A stretch of DNA of 38,653 nt from Gammaproteobacteria bacterium (GCA_020029545.1 JAIBJL010000002.1:1-38653), one strand, 5' to 3'. Shown: positions 18,933-30,381, numbered from the stretch's first letter. The notes: generated from the letters alone by a model not told the origin. Numbers and translations: made by a program.

Positions 18933-19898
18933 ATGAATCAACCCACGCCCTCGAATCAGCCGCCGGTAACCTCGCCTGTCTGGCGTATCCTGCTGGTCGA
19001 TGACGAGCCCACGCAGCGCCTGATCATGGCGCGATTGCTCAAGCGTGCGGGGTATGTGGTGGAAACCGCGGGCAATGGCATCGAGGCGCTGGCCAAGATC
19101 GATGCGGGCGATTTCCAGCTCATGATCACGGACTGGGAAATGCCCGAAATGGATGGCATCGCCCTGTGCAGCGCACTGCGCGCCTCGCCGAACCGCAATT
19201 ACATTTACACCATTCTGCTCACTGCCCGCGATGCCATCGAACATGTCGTCACCGGCTTGCAGGCGGGTGCCGATGACTACCTGACCAAGCCGGTCATCGA
19301 ACCGGAACTGATCGCGCGCCTCAATACCGGCAAGCGCATCGTGACGCTCGAACGCTCGCTGCGTTCAGCGAATGAAGAAAACCGCCGGCTGTCGATTACG
19401 GACCCACTGACCGGCGCGTACAACCGGCGTTATCTGATGGAACAGCTCCCCCGCGAGATCGAGCGCGCGGCGCGCTATGGGCGCGAGTTGTCCGTGGTCA
19501 TGTGCGATGTCGATCACTTCAAGAAGATCAATGACACGCACGGCCATCTGGTCGGCGACGAAGTATTGAAATGGTTTGTCGCGAGTCTGCAGAAGCGGGT
19601 ACGTGCCTGCGACTGGGTGGCACGCTACGGCGGCGAGGAATTCATCGCTGTGTTGCCCGAGACGAACGTGTCGAACGCCGGTGCCGCCGCCGAGAATCTG
19701 CGGACGGGCATTGCCGAGGCGCCCTTCGTGCTCGATCAACTTTCGCTACCGGTGACTGCCAGCTTCGGTGCCTCAGGCTGGAGCGGCGATGTGCCAGCCG
19801 GGTCCCTGCTCGATGCTCTGCTGGCGAAGTGCGATGCCGGTGTCTATGCCAGCAAAGCCGGCGGCCGCAACCGTGTCAGTGTGGAAACGATGGACTGA
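18933..19898 (+). CDS. Response regulator with GGDEF (diguanylate cyclase) output domain
   Basis: REC LLVDDEPTQRLIMARLLK...MITDWEMPEMDG...LTKPV. GGDEF: DPLTGAYNRRYL...VMCDVDHFKKINDTHGHLVGDEVL...RACDWVARYGGEEFIAVLPET, with an RxxD I-site five residues before GGEEF. Confidence 0.95.
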   Translation: MNQPTPSNQPPVTSPVWRILLVDDEPTQRLIMARLLKRAGYVVETAGNGIEALAKIDAGDFQLMITDWEMPEMDGIALCSALRASPNRNYIYTILLTARDAIEHVVTGLQAGADDYLTKPVIEPELIARLNTGKRIVTLERSLRSANEENRRLSITDPLTGAYNRRYLMEQLPREIERAARYGRELSVVMCDVDHFKKINDTHGHLVGDEVLKWFVASLQKRVRACDWVARYGGEEFIAVLPETNVSNAGAAAENLRTGIAEAPFVLDQLSLPVTASFGASGWSGDVPAGSLLDALLAKCDAGVYASKAGGRNRVSVETMD

Positions 19899-19971
19899 TC
19901 GCTGCGGTGAGCAGTCGAACGGTTGGCGGTGCAATGCGGTCAGCGTCGGCGCATACCGGTTCATCGCGCGC

Positions 19972-22900
19972 TCAACCGGCACGGGCTGCCGGTGCGGAGG
20001 CATGTTCCTGCAGATAATTTGCAGCGGCCACGAACTCGCGATGCAGGCGTTCGATCAGTTCATGCAGGCGCGGTTGATCGACCGAACTGGCCTGGCTTTC
20101 CAGCAAGTGCGCCAGGTCGCGTACCTGGGTGGCGTGAATATTCGCGCTGGCACCCTTCAGCTTGTGTGCTGCCCGGGTGAGTGCTGCGCGGTCCAGTGCC
20201 GCCATGGCATCGACGATTTCCTGGATCACCGCGTGGCCGCTGGTGATGAAAGTCGCAGCCAGTTCGTACGCAAACTCGGCATCGCCTTCGGTGATCTCAT
20301 GCAGGCGGGCGAGATCGATGGGTGTCGCCGGCGCGGCAGCCGGCTGACTACCGCTCAACTCGGCTTGGACGGCCAAACCAAATCGCTCCAGGATTTCGTG
20401 CAGTCGCGCCAGTTCCAGCGGCTTGGACAGGAACGCATTCATGCCGACCTCCAGGCAACGCTCCAGCTGCCCGGTCATTGCGTTGGCAGTCAGCGCGATG
20501 ATGGGGGTCGCGGACAGGTCCGGACGCTGCGCTTCGAACGCTCGAATTTCGCGTGTGGCCGTCAGGCCGTCCATGATCGGCATCTGCAAGTCCATCAACA
20601 CGATGTCGAACTTGCCCTCGCTGAATGCCTTGAGGCCTTCGGCGCCGTTGTCCGCGACGCGTACCTGACAACCCATGCGTTCGAGGAAGCGCACCGCGAC
20701 CTTCTGGTTGACGGCATTGTCTTCGACCAGCAGGACATGTCCGCGATAGCGCCGCTCTTTCTCCTGCGCCGCCAGCATGCCGCTGGTGACAATGGGCTGA
20801 CTCTGCAGATGCCATTCCTTCGCCTCGCGCGTCAGCAGCCGATCCAGGCATTCGATCAGATCGCGTGAGCGCACGGGTTTGGTCAGATAACCCGCGAAGC
20901 CCAGCGATGCAAAGCGCCGGATGTCGCCATGCCGGTCGAGCGAGGTGAGGATGACGATGCGTGCCTGCGACAGCTTGGCATCCTGATTGATGCGCTCGCC
21001 CAGCGTGGCGCCATCCATGTCGTGCATCTGGTAGTCGGCGAGTACGACGTCGTAAGGATGATGATCGGCGATGCCCTGGCCCAGCATCTGCAGCGCTTCG
21101 TTGCCGCCACTCGCCAGGCTCGCTTCGTAGCCGGCGTGCATCAGCTGTCCGGCCAGCACGCGACGGTTGGTTTCATTTTCGTCCACGATCAGCACACGAC
21201 GGCCCTGGCGCGGCAGCGCTCCGGATTCGATCGAAGCGAGTTTCGACGGTGCCGGCTCGAGCGGCAGCGTAAACCAGAACACCGAGCCCTTGCCCAATTC
21301 GCTTTCGAGACCCACCGCGCCGCCCATCATCTCGACCAGCCGGCGCACGATCGACAGCCCGAGGCCGGTGCCACCGAAGTGGCGCGTCGTGGAGGAGTCT
21401 GCCTGCACGAAGGGCTGGAACAGCGTCTGCAGGACCGACGGTGCAATCCCGATGCCGGTATCGCGCACTTCGAACTGTGCGAGCACTTTGCCGTCGCGAC
21501 GGCCCACATTGCGGACTTCGAGAACGATCTCGCCGCTGCGGGTGAACTTGATGGCGTTGCCCACCAGGTTGATCAGGCACTGGCGAATGCGTTGCGGATC
21601 GCCGATCACGCAATCCGGCAGGTCCGGGTGCACATGCATGACCAGCTCCAGATTTTTCGCGGCAGCCTGGAACGCCATCATGCTGCCGACGTCCTCCACA
21701 TTGCTGCGCAGGTCGAGTTCCAGCAGTTCGATCGACATCTTGCCGGCTTCGATCTTCGAGAAATCCAGGATGTCGTTGATGACGCTCATGAGCGAATCGG
21801 CGCTGCCGCGGATCGTCTGCGCGTAGTCGTTCTGCGTGCGATCCAGCGAGGTGTCGAGCAGCAGGCGCGTCATGCCGATGATGCCATTCATCGGCGTGCG
21901 GATTTCATGGCTGACGTTCGCGAGGAACTCGCTCTTCGCGCGGCTCGCGGCTTGCGCCACTGCCGTTGCACGTACCAGCTCCTCGTGTGCGGCACGGGCA
22001 TCGGTGATGTCCTGCAGCGATCCGGACAGGCGCAGGGGCCGTCCGTCCGTATCGCGCTCGGCGATGGCGCGCGCGCGATACCAGCGATAGGTGCCGCTGC
22101 AGGTGCGCAGGCGAATCTCCACATCGTAGGGCAGTTCCTGCTGGAAATGCGCCTGCGCGGCGACCGCAACCGGGTGTGCATCGTCCGGATGCAGAAACAT
22201 GCGCAGGAAGTTCGTGTCGCTGTCGAATTCATCGGCGGCGAATCCCAGCAGTTCGCCCACTCGCGGCGAACACCATGCCGCCCCGTCGGCTTCCAGTTCC
22301 CATAAGCCGTCCTGCGTACCGTTGATCGCACGCTCGAAGCGGCGCTGCGCGAGTCGCAACGCCTCCTCGGCCAGGCGTTGCTGGTGAATGTCCTGCATCG
22401 AGCCGGCCATGACGAGCGCGGTGCCGTCGGCATCGCACTCGGCCGTGCCGCGGATACGGAACCAGCGATACTCGCCACGCTTCAGCCGCAGCCGGCACTC
22501 GAAGTCGTAGGGCTCGGCCTGCTGCACATGTCGTTCGAAGCGTTCCTGCTGCCATGCCACATCGTCCGGATGCTGCATCATGCGTAACGACTCCAGCAGA
22601 TGGGTCGGCAACTCGTGCTGCTCATAGCCGAGCAGCGTGTGGCAGCTGGTCGAGTACCACGCGACGCCCTGGGCCAGATCCCATTCCCAATGACCCTCGG
22701 AACTCGACAGCGACGCGCGTTCCAGGCGGTGTTCGGCATTCTTGAGCAGTTGGGCTTGTCGTTCCAGCTGCTGCGCTGCCTCGACCTCCCGGGTCACATT
22801 CCAGGATGCGCCCATCAGGCCGACTGGCCGACCTTGCTCGTCCAGGATCAGCTTCGCGTAGGTCTGCACATGGACGATGCCGCCGGAATTGCCGTAGCAG

Positions 22901-25842
22901 CGGCAACGATAGGAGAGGCGGTCCGTGCCTGCTGCCATCGCTTTGCCGATGAATTGTTGCATCAGCAGACGGTCCTCCGGCACCACCTGATGCGCCGCAT
23001 TCGCCAGCTTGTGCTCGACATCGTCCGGTGGCGCCAGCTCTTTGATAGGATTTTCCAACCACAGAAATTCCTCGGCGATCAGATCGATTTCCCAGGTCGA
23101 AATATCCGCCACGTGGGTCGCGATGCTGAGACGGTCGAGCAGGATGCGTTGCTGTTGTGCGTGCTCTTCGAGGCGTCGCGAGTCCTCGATCTCGCGGGTC
23201 ACATCGCGGGACACGCCCAGCGCGCGCACCGCCGTGCCGTGCTCATCGAATAGGAGCCGGGCGTGCGACTGCACATGGATGATCCGGCCATCGCTCGCTT
23301 CGGCCTGGGAAGTGAACGTGAAGCGGTCGGACTTTTCTCCGACCGCCGCGATGATCGCCTGTATTCCATGGTCCCGATCTGCCGACGGCAGCCGGTCGCG
23401 CAACATGTCGAGCAGTTGGTCCGGACCGATGCAGTTCTCGAGACCTTTGATCGGGTTCTCCATCCACAAGATCCGGCGCTCGATCAGGTCCATCTCCCAG
23501 GAACTGATGCCGGCCACATCGGCTGCCATGTTCAGGCGCTCGACCAGGCCACGTTCGTGTTCCGCCTGTCGTTGCAGCATCTCGGTCGTCTGCACTTCGT
23601 TGGTGATGTCCGTCGTCGCGCCCAGCAAACGCACCGCGACGCCTTGTTCGTCGCGCACGACGTGCGCGTAGGCCTGCATGTGCCGCTGGGTTCCGTCCGG
23701 TCGCACCAGCCGGTAGCGAGAGGAGAACGTCTCGGCAGTGCCTTCTATTGCCTCATGGATGATTCGAGCGATTTCACTGCGGTCGTCCACATGCAGGGCA
23801 TTCATCAGCGTGGCGCCATAGTCTTCGATCGGGACGTCCGTCAGCCCGAAGGCCGGGAGTGGATTTTCCACCCATAGAAAGCGGCGCGTCTGCAGATCGA
23901 ACTCCCACGGTGTAATGCCGGCGGCTTTGGTGGAGACGCTCAGCCGATCCAGCAGCGATTGCACATGGGCCGCCTGCTTTTGCAACTGCATCGAATGCTC
24001 GACTTCGGCACTGACGTCCCAGGTGACGCCCAGGATGCGTTCCGCCTTGCCTGCGTCGTCGAAAAAGGCCCGGATATGCGTCTGTACATGCCGCGCCGTG
24101 CCCGCCGATGCGATGCGGTGGCGGATCGAGACGATGCCATTGTTCGAACTGTCGACCGCCGCTGCCCACAGCGCAGTCATCACTGCCTCGCGATCTTCCG
24201 GATGGATCATCTGCCGCAACGCACGTTCATTGAGGGGACTGGTCAATCCGAACAGATGACTGAGGTTGATATCGGCCGTTATCGCTCGCGTGCGCGGGTC
24301 CAGTTCCCACACGCCGATGCCGGCAGTGTGCGTTGCCAGGTTCAGCCGGTCGCGCAGGGCGCGCTCATCCTCGGCCTGCTGCTGCAGTAATTGCGTGCGG
24401 TGCGTTTCGGCGGTGACATCCATCGTGACGCCGAGCATGCTGAGCGCGCGTCCCGCGGCATCGCGGAAGATCTGCGCATTGATCTGCACGTAACGCAGGC
24501 CCGCGTTCGGCAGGACGACGCGATAGCGATGGAATAGTGTGGTCTCGCTGCCCAGGGCCCTGTCGATCGCGATATTGAACTCGGCGCGATCCTCTGGCAC
24601 GACGGTGGTGGCGAGAAACTCGCGCACGTTGCATTCGACAACCCGGCTGTCACGTCCCAGCGCCTGGGCAATCTGCTCGTCCAGCGTCAGCCGATCGGCA
24701 ACGATGTCCCAGTCAAAGATACTGATTCCCGCAAACTCGGTCGCGTGGTGCAGGCACTCCAGCAACTGCCGCTGTTCTGTCGCCTGCAGTTCGAGCTTGC
24801 GCGCGGCCTCGACGATGCGCGTGGTTTCCACGCTTACTGCAAGGAGGCGTAACGGTTTGCCGCTTTCGTCGCGGAATATCCTCGCCGTAAGCTGTGCGTG
24901 ATGGATCTGGCCATCGGCGCGGATGTTGCGATACTCGTGTTCGACAGTGTCCAGCTCTTTGATGGCCTTGGCCAGCGTGCGCTCAAACTGCACGACATCG
25001 TCCGGATGAATGATTTTGCGGATGAACTCGCGGGCATCCGGAATCTCACTGCCGTAGTTGAACTGGCTGGCCATGTACTTGTCGGCGACCAGCTTGTTCG
25101 TCACCAGGTCCCAGTCCCACAGGCCGATGCCAGCGACTTTGATCGCTGCATCGAGACGGTCGATGATCAGCTTCTGTTCGTGGGCCAATTGCTCGATTTT
25201 TTGCGTCGCGAGCACCTCGGTGGTCATGTCAATGGACAGACCGAGTACTCGTGTCGCACGGCCATCGGCATTGCGGAATACCTGGCCATGCAGTTGGACC
25301 GGATGCACGCCATCGGCATGGAGCGCACGATAAGACAGCACGAACTGCGCCTTGTGCTTTACCGCCTCGTGCAGTTCGGCGCCGAAGCGTTCCAGATCTT
25401 CCGCGTGGATGACCTGGCGAGCGAAATCGACGGGGTTGCCGATGCAGGCTTGTGCCTGTGCGCTGTAGCAACGTAGTTGCTCCGGGTCGAAACTGAGCTG
25501 CTGGGTCGTCACATTCCAGTCGATCAACCGCATGCCGGCCGCGTTGACTGCTCTGCGGATGCGCTCCGCGACTTCCAATTGCTCGCGCAACTGGCGGACC
25601 TCGGAGTCGTTGGCCGGCGGTGTTTGGTGTTGCGCGCCTGTCCAGGACGACATGCGCAGCACGGCAAATACACCTACAGCGCCTGCAAGGCTCGCCGCGA
25701 GATGCGTGGCGAGGACGGTCGCCGAGATCCCCAGCAGCCACAGCGATGTCGCGCCAGCCAGCAAGACGACAGCGACGATCATGACGAGAGTCATGCGCCG
25801 TGCGTGCGAGGAACTGTCTGGCGTCTGCGGGGTTGTCATCAA
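19972..25842 (-). CDS. 1956-aa membrane hybrid histidine kinase: 2 TM, ~9 tandem PAS, HisKA, HATPase, two REC, HPt
   Basis: Repeating '(L)LDRLxxATxxAGIxxWExDL' PAS units ending 'GxxxDVTxEV...'; [56 protein letters not shown]...[12 protein letters not shown] and [14 protein letters not shown]...[12 protein letters not shown]; HPt [13 protein letters not shown]. Confidence 0.94.
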   Translation of the reverse strand: MMTTPQTPDSSSHARRMTLVMIVAVVLLAGATSLWLLGISATVLATHLAASLAGAVGVFAVLRMSSWTGAQHQTPPANDSEVRQLREQLEVAERIRRAVNAAGMRLIDWNVTTQQLSFDPEQLRCYSAQAQACIGNPVDFARQVIHAEDLERFGAELHEAVKHKAQFVLSYRALHADGVHPVQLHGQVFRNADGRATRVLGLSIDMTTEVLATQKIEQLAHEQKLIIDRLDAAIKVAGIGLWDWDLVTNKLVADKYMASQFNYGSEIPDAREFIRKIIHPDDVVQFERTLAKAIKELDTVEHEYRNIRADGQIHHAQLTARIFRDESGKPLRLLAVSVETTRIVEAARKLELQATEQRQLLECLHHATEFAGISIFDWDIVADRLTLDEQIAQALGRDSRVVECNVREFLATTVVPEDRAEFNIAIDRALGSETTLFHRYRVVLPNAGLRYVQINAQIFRDAAGRALSMLGVTMDVTAETHRTQLLQQQAEDERALRDRLNLATHTAGIGVWELDPRTRAITADINLSHLFGLTSPLNERALRQMIHPEDREAVMTALWAAAVDSSNNGIVSIRHRIASAGTARHVQTHIRAFFDDAGKAERILGVTWDVSAEVEHSMQLQKQAAHVQSLLDRLSVSTKAAGITPWEFDLQTRRFLWVENPLPAFGLTDVPIEDYGATLMNALHVDDRSEIARIIHEAIEGTAETFSSRYRLVRPDGTQRHMQAYAHVVRDEQGVAVRLLGATTDITNEVQTTEMLQRQAEHERGLVERLNMAADVAGISSWEMDLIERRILWMENPIKGLENCIGPDQLLDMLRDRLPSADRDHGIQAIIAAVGEKSDRFTFTSQAEASDGRIIHVQSHARLLFDEHGTAVRALGVSRDVTREIEDSRRLEEHAQQQRILLDRLSIATHVADISTWEIDLIAEEFLWLENPIKELAPPDDVEHKLANAAHQVVPEDRLLMQQFIGKAMAAGTDRLSYRCRCYGNSGGIVHVQTYAKLILDEQGRPVGLMGASWNVTREVEAAQQLERQAQLLKNAEHRLERASLSSSEGHWEWDLAQGVAWYSTSCHTLLGYEQHELPTHLLESLRMMQHPDDVAWQQERFERHVQQAEPYDFECRLRLKRGEYRWFRIRGTAECDADGTALVMAGSMQDIHQQRLAEEALRLAQRRFERAINGTQDGLWELEADGAAWCSPRVGELLGFAADEFDSDTNFLRMFLHPDDAHPVAVAAQAHFQQELPYDVEIRLRTCSGTYRWYRARAIAERDTDGRPLRLSGSLQDITDARAAHEELVRATAVAQAASRAKSEFLANVSHEIRTPMNGIIGMTRLLLDTSLDRTQNDYAQTIRGSADSLMSVINDILDFSKIEAGKMSIELLELDLRSNVEDVGSMMAFQAAAKNLELVMHVHPDLPDCVIGDPQRIRQCLINLVGNAIKFTRSGEIVLEVRNVGRRDGKVLAQFEVRDTGIGIAPSVLQTLFQPFVQADSSTTRHFGGTGLGLSIVRRLVEMMGGAVGLESELGKGSVFWFTLPLEPAPSKLASIESGALPRQGRRVLIVDENETNRRVLAGQLMHAGYEASLASGGNEALQMLGQGIADHHPYDVVLADYQMHDMDGATLGERINQDAKLSQARIVILTSLDRHGDIRRFASLGFAGYLTKPVRSRDLIECLDRLLTREAKEWHLQSQPIVTSGMLAAQEKERRYRGHVLLVEDNAVNQKVAVRFLERMGCQVRVADNGAEGLKAFSEGKFDIVLMDLQMPIMDGLTATREIRAFEAQRPDLSATPIIALTANAMTGQLERCLEVGMNAFLSKPLELARLHEILERFGLAVQAELSGSQPAAAPATPIDLARLHEITEGDAEFAYELAATFITSGHAVIQEIVDAMAALDRAALTRAAHKLKGASANIHATQVRDLAHLLESQASSVDQPRLHELIERLHREFVAAANYLQEHASAPAARAG

Positions 25843-26108
25843 GGTCGCGGTTCGAAGCTAGCGAGCGTGTGGCAAGCGGACTACATCACGCCCATGGAAC
25901 GGTGGTGTAGCTCAGCATTGGAGTCATTTCGTAACAAGGATCTGCGCCGCACCCAGGCATATTCAGGGACGACCTGAGAGGCAACTGCTACCCAGTTCGC
26001 ACCGTGCTGCGGGCCTGCAGCCAGGCGTGCCCTGCTAGAATCGGAAGTGTGCGGTCGCGCACAATTTTCATAGTGCAGCGGTCGTGGGTCGATCATCGAG
26101 GCGGATAG

Positions 26109-28292
26109 ATGAAAGCGCTCAGAATTACCGGTTACCTCGTCGGCGGTCTCATCGCGGTCATCGCGCTGGCTCTGGTTCTTATCGTCGTATTCGTCGACCC
26201 GAACGACTATCGCGACGACATTGCGCAGGCCGTGGAGAAACAGACCGGCCGCCAGCTCAACCTCAGCGGCGATCTGAAGCTGTCGGTGTTTCCGTGGCTG
26301 GCGCTGGACATCGGCGCGGCCACATTGAGCGATGCACCGGGTTTCGGGGACGAGCCGTTCGTTTCCATCAATCGGGCGCGCGTGGGCGCGCGGCTGCTGC
26401 CGCTGCTGCGGGGCAAGGTCGAAGTCGGCAAGGTGGCGCTCGAGGGCGCGCGCGTGCGGCTGCTCACCGACGCGCAGGGTCGCAATAACTGGGCGGATCT
26501 GGGCCAACACGACACCGGCACCGGCACCGCGGCGGCTCAGGACACCGCACCGACCCGGTGGCCGACCATTGCCGGCGTCGAGGTCAAGGATGCGACCGTG
26601 ACGATCGACAATCGGCAGGACAATACCCGGCGCGTGGTCCGCAATTTCAACTTGACCACCGGTCCGCTGCAGTCGGGTGAGCCGTTCGATGTCACGATGC
26701 AATTCGTGCTCGAACAAGATCCATCTGCGATCAAAGTGCATTTGTCGTCATCCGTCGTCGCCGACCTTGAGCAAAACATCTATCGACTCGCCAAGCCTGC
26801 AATCGATATCACACTGTCCGGCCCGACTTACCCCGCGCCGGGCCTGGCGGTAGAGATCCGCGCGGGTTCCGCGTCTGCGGATATCGGCCGCAAGCTGCAT
26901 CAACTTGAAGGATTGACCCTCAATACCCGCTGGAAGGGCGAGGGCTATCCCGCAGACGGGGTGCCGGTCGCACTGCGCATCCAGAATCTCAACGCCAACC
27001 TTGCGGCCCAGACACTGGAAATGCTCGGGTTCGAAGCGGAAGTGGCGGGTGCGCACTTGACCGGATCACTGGCCGGTACCGATATCCTCGATGCGCCGAA
27101 GCTCACCGGTCCTCTCAAGCTGCAGCCGCTGTCGCTACGCGAATGGTTGCCCAAGCTGGGCATCAAGCTGCCGCCGACACGCGATGCCACGGTGTACAAG
27201 ACGCTCAGTTTTTCGGGCCGGGTCAGTGCCACCAAGACCACCGCAGACGTGGGCGAAATAGCATTGCAACTGGATGACACCACGGCCAAGGGTTCGCTGG
27301 GCGTCGCCGATTTCGCCGCCAAGGCGCTGCGCTTCGATCTCGATGTGGATCGCATCAATGCCGATCGCTATCTCGCCCCGCCGGTCGATCGGCCGGTTGC
27401 CGCGGCCAGCAAGAAACCGCCGGCGGAGATTCCGGTCGACATGCTCCGCGCGCTGAATGCACGCGGCGAACTACGCGTCGGCGAGGCGATTTTCGCCGGC
27501 ATCAAGTTCACCAAGCTGCGGCTCGGACTGAGTGCCCGCGACGGCCGAGTGCGCTTCAACCCGTCGGAAGCCTCCATGTACGGTGGCCAGTATCGCGGCG
27601 ACATCGGGATCGATGCGACCGGTAAGGTGGCCAGCGTCAGTCTCGATGAGCATGTGAGCAACGTGAACTTCGCGCCCTTGTTCAAGGACCTGTTCGAAAC
27701 CGAACGCTTCAGCGGCAGGGGTAACGCCAACATCAAGCTCGCCGGCTCGGGACGCACGACCGACGCGGTGATGCAGACCATGAATGGCACGGTCGACTTC
27801 AAGGTCGCCGATGGCGCGCTCGAAGGCGCCGATCTGACCTATGAGATTCGCCGCGCGCGCGCGCTGCTCAAGCAGCAGACGGTACCCGAGCGATCCGGTC
27901 CCGCACGCACTGCCTTCAGTGCCCTGCAGGGATCGGGCGTCATGAGGAACGGGATATTGGCCAACAACGATCTCAACGTCGCGATGCCGTTGCTCAAGGT
28001 CACCGGGCAGGGCACGGTCGATCTTCCCAAGAATACGCTCGACTATCGATTGGTCGCCGCTGTGCTCAAGGTGCCACGCGAAAACGCCGATGCCGCGGAA
28101 TTGCAGGACATGGTGGATGCGGCCATCCCAGTGAAGGTGAGCGGTTCCCTGTCGGACCCGAAAGTGCGTCCGGATGTCGAAGGCTACCTCAAGGAGGAAA
28201 TGAAACAGCGCGTCGAGAAGGAGCGCGGCAAGGTCGAAGAAAAAGTGAAGGAAAAACTCGGCGACAAGCTCAAGAATCTGCTGGGACGCTGA
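26109..28292 (+). CDS. AsmA-family outer-membrane biogenesis protein
   Basis: N-terminal TM then DPNDYRDDIAQAVEKQTGRQLNLSGDLKLSVFPWLALDIGAATLSDAPGFGDEPFVSINRARVGARLLPLL; C-terminal DAVMQTMNGTVDFKVADGALEGADLTYEIRRARAL, typical of AsmA. Confidence 0.93.
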   Translation: MKALRITGYLVGGLIAVIALALVLIVVFVDPNDYRDDIAQAVEKQTGRQLNLSGDLKLSVFPWLALDIGAATLSDAPGFGDEPFVSINRARVGARLLPLLRGKVEVGKVALEGARVRLLTDAQGRNNWADLGQHDTGTGTAAAQDTAPTRWPTIAGVEVKDATVTIDNRQDNTRRVVRNFNLTTGPLQSGEPFDVTMQFVLEQDPSAIKVHLSSSVVADLEQNIYRLAKPAIDITLSGPTYPAPGLAVEIRAGSASADIGRKLHQLEGLTLNTRWKGEGYPADGVPVALRIQNLNANLAAQTLEMLGFEAEVAGAHLTGSLAGTDILDAPKLTGPLKLQPLSLREWLPKLGIKLPPTRDATVYKTLSFSGRVSATKTTADVGEIALQLDDTTAKGSLGVADFAAKALRFDLDVDRINADRYLAPPVDRPVAAASKKPPAEIPVDMLRALNARGELRVGEAIFAGIKFTKLRLGLSARDGRVRFNPSEASMYGGQYRGDIGIDATGKVASVSLDEHVSNVNFAPLFKDLFETERFSGRGNANIKLAGSGRTTDAVMQTMNGTVDFKVADGALEGADLTYEIRRARALLKQQTVPERSGPARTAFSALQGSGVMRNGILANNDLNVAMPLLKVTGQGTVDLPKNTLDYRLVAAVLKVPRENADAAELQDMVDAAIPVKVSGSLSDPKVRPDVEGYLKEEMKQRVEKERGKVEEKVKEKLGDKLKNLLGR

Positions 28293-28301
28293 AGACAACT
28301 C

Positions 28302-28907
28302 ATGAGGACAGGGTTGCATTGTCCATTCGCTTTATCGCTGACGCTGGTCTCATGGGGCGCGCAGGCGCTGGAGATCGAACGCGCTGAGGCGCGCTTTGCC
28401 GAGAAGCGCTTTTCCTTCGAGCTCATCGCCACGCTCGATGCGCCGATCGATCGCATCGACGCCGTGTTGAAAGACTACGCGAGCTACCCGGCGCTCGATG
28501 CCCGGATACTGGAGTCGCGCGTGCTGGAACGGCCTGCTCCGGGGGAAGTGATGCTGTTCACTGCGCTGCGTGCCTGCCTCGGTCCGTTCTGCCGCAGCGT
28601 CAAGCGAGTCGAGCGCGTGCAGGAGCAGGTGCATGAGCTGCACGCATCGACACTGCCCGAACAAAGCGATATCACCTACGGCGAAACGTTCACGCAACTC
28701 AGCAATGCGGGTCAACGCACTCGCCTCATCTACCGCACGACAGTGTCGCCGGATTTGTGGATACCTCGGTTCGTCGGCCGCCGACTGATGCTCAATACCC
28801 TGCGCGATGCAACGCTGAACGTGTTCGGTAACATCGAGAAGCGTGCTGCTGAAGTGCCGCAAGAGATCGTTGTTCCGCCGAGCGAAGCAGCGGCGCTGCC
28901 GCCCTAG
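28302..28907 (+). CDS. Secreted START/SRPBCC-like hypothetical protein
   Basis: Signal-like N-terminus; FELIATLDAPIDRIDAVLKDYASYPALDARILESRVLE...LIYRTTVSPDLWIPRFVGRRLMLNTLRDATLNVFGNIEKRA resembles polyketide-cyclase/START-type proteins. Confidence 0.7.
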   Translation: MRTGLHCPFALSLTLVSWGAQALEIERAEARFAEKRFSFELIATLDAPIDRIDAVLKDYASYPALDARILESRVLERPAPGEVMLFTALRACLGPFCRSVKRVERVQEQVHELHASTLPEQSDITYGETFTQLSNAGQRTRLIYRTTVSPDLWIPRFVGRRLMLNTLRDATLNVFGNIEKRAAEVPQEIVVPPSEAAALPP

Positions 28908-28947
28908 TATGAAACGACCCATCGGACTCCCTGTCACGAGGGTCGTG

Positions 28948-28981
28948 GAGCCGAGCAAAAAGTGTGATTTTTGCTCAGCTC
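28948..28981. repeat. Strong inverted repeat between START-like gene and mutY (terminator or operator)
   Basis: GAGC-C-GAGCAAAAA-GTGTGA-TTTTTGCTC-A-GCTC: perfect 9-bp inner arms extended by four more pairs across one mismatch. Confidence 0.65.
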
Positions 28982-29173
28982 TCGCCGCGTGCGCGGCGGG
29001 CACATCCATGTGCCTGGGTGGCACTCGATGGGATACGTTTCATGCTTCGGGGTTGTGCGCAGCGCCATGGAAAACTGGCTACTTTCATTCATTCGACCTG
29101 CCGCTGCAGTCGACCGTCTGCTGAGCAAGGGAAAGCATCGCGCGGCGCCAGCGCCGGACGTTACACTGACGGT

Positions 29174-30256
29174 GTGAACACCTCATATGAATTGCACTTT
29201 ACCGTGCCCTTGCTCGAATGGTTCGTGCACCATGGTCGCAAGCATCTGCCCTGGCAGCGCGACCTGACGCCGTATCGTGTGTGGGTTTCGGAGATCATGT
29301 TGCAGCAGACGCAGGTCGCGACCGTGATTCCCTATTACGATCGGTTCATGGCGCGATTTCCGGAGGTGCAGGCATTGGCCGCCGCGCCCATCGATGAAGT
29401 GCTGCATCTATGGACCGGACTGGGCTACTACGCACGAGGTCGCAACCTGCATCGCGCGGCGCAGCAGATCGTGCGCGACTACGCGGGCGTGTTTCCCGAC
29501 ACGCTGGCCGCCGTGCAATCACTGCCGGGTATCGGCCGCTCGACGGCAGGCGCGATCCTCGCCATTTCCATGTCGCAGCGACATCCGATTCTCGATGGCA
29601 ACGTCAAGCGCGTACTGACGCGCTATTTCGGTGTGGCGGGGTTCCCCGGCGAGGCGGAGATCGAACGGCAGTTGTGGGCACTGGCAGATGCCTGTACACC
29701 GGCGCAGCACGCGGGCAACTACACGCAGGCGATCATGGACCTGGGGGCGACAGTCTGCGTGCGCTCGCGTCCCCTGTGCGCTGCTTGTCCGGTAGCCGCA
29801 AGCTGCATGGCGCGGCGCCAGGGCCGGCAAAGCGAATTGCCGACGCGCAGGCCGCGGAAGGATCGGCCGTTGCGCGAAGCCTTCGCGGTCATGCTGCTGC
29901 GGGATGACGGCAAAGTCCTGCTGGAGAAGCGTCCACCGACGGGTCTGTGGGGCGGACTGTGGGCCTTTCCACAATTCGACGCGCACGCATTGGCGTCGCA
30001 GTGGCTCTCCGATCGTTATGGGAGCGTTGCGCCGACGCGCTGCGAAACCTATGTCCATGGCTTCACGCACTTCGATCTGCATTTGCAGCCCCTGCTGGTC
30101 CCCGTGACTGCAACTCCGCGGGGTGTGCAGGACGACCCTCGGCATCTCTGGTATGACCCGCAGCAGCCTTCGAAAATCGGATTGACCAAGCCGGTCGTCG
30201 AGCTGATTCGTCGACTGGTACTGGCAGCCACCGACGCACAGCCGTCGTTGCTTTGA
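29174..30256 (+). CDS. mutY: A/G-specific adenine glycosylase
   Basis: HHGRKHLPWQRDLTPYRVWVSEIMLQQTQVATVIPYYDRF, LPGIGRSTAGAILA, CX6CX2CX5C-type cluster (CVRSRPLCAACPVAASC), C-terminal NUDIX-like region. GTG start inferred; upstream extension not supported. Confidence 0.95.
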   Translation: MNTSYELHFTVPLLEWFVHHGRKHLPWQRDLTPYRVWVSEIMLQQTQVATVIPYYDRFMARFPEVQALAAAPIDEVLHLWTGLGYYARGRNLHRAAQQIVRDYAGVFPDTLAAVQSLPGIGRSTAGAILAISMSQRHPILDGNVKRVLTRYFGVAGFPGEAEIERQLWALADACTPAQHAGNYTQAIMDLGATVCVRSRPLCAACPVAASCMARRQGRQSELPTRRPRKDRPLREAFAVMLLRDDGKVLLEKRPPTGLWGGLWAFPQFDAHALASQWLSDRYGSVAPTRCETYVHGFTHFDLHLQPLLVPVTATPRGVQDDPRHLWYDPQQPSKIGLTKPVVELIRRLVLAATDAQPSLL

Positions 30257-30381
30257 GAACGGATAGCGGCAGTGAACCGTGCGATTTCGAAAGGTACACT
30301 GAGGGCATCGGCCCGGCGCGAGTCGGTCAACGCTTCCTGACCCATCCCCCGACCGTTTGACAACCACAGGACAGCACCTCC

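Noticed and set aside
20929-22305. 458-aa ORF on the plus strand
   Set aside because: Shadow ORF antisense to the nine-PAS kinase.
28964-29173. Upstream extension of the mutY ORF
   Set aside because: Non-conserved sequence running through the inverted-repeat intergenic region; MutY homology starts after GTG 29174.
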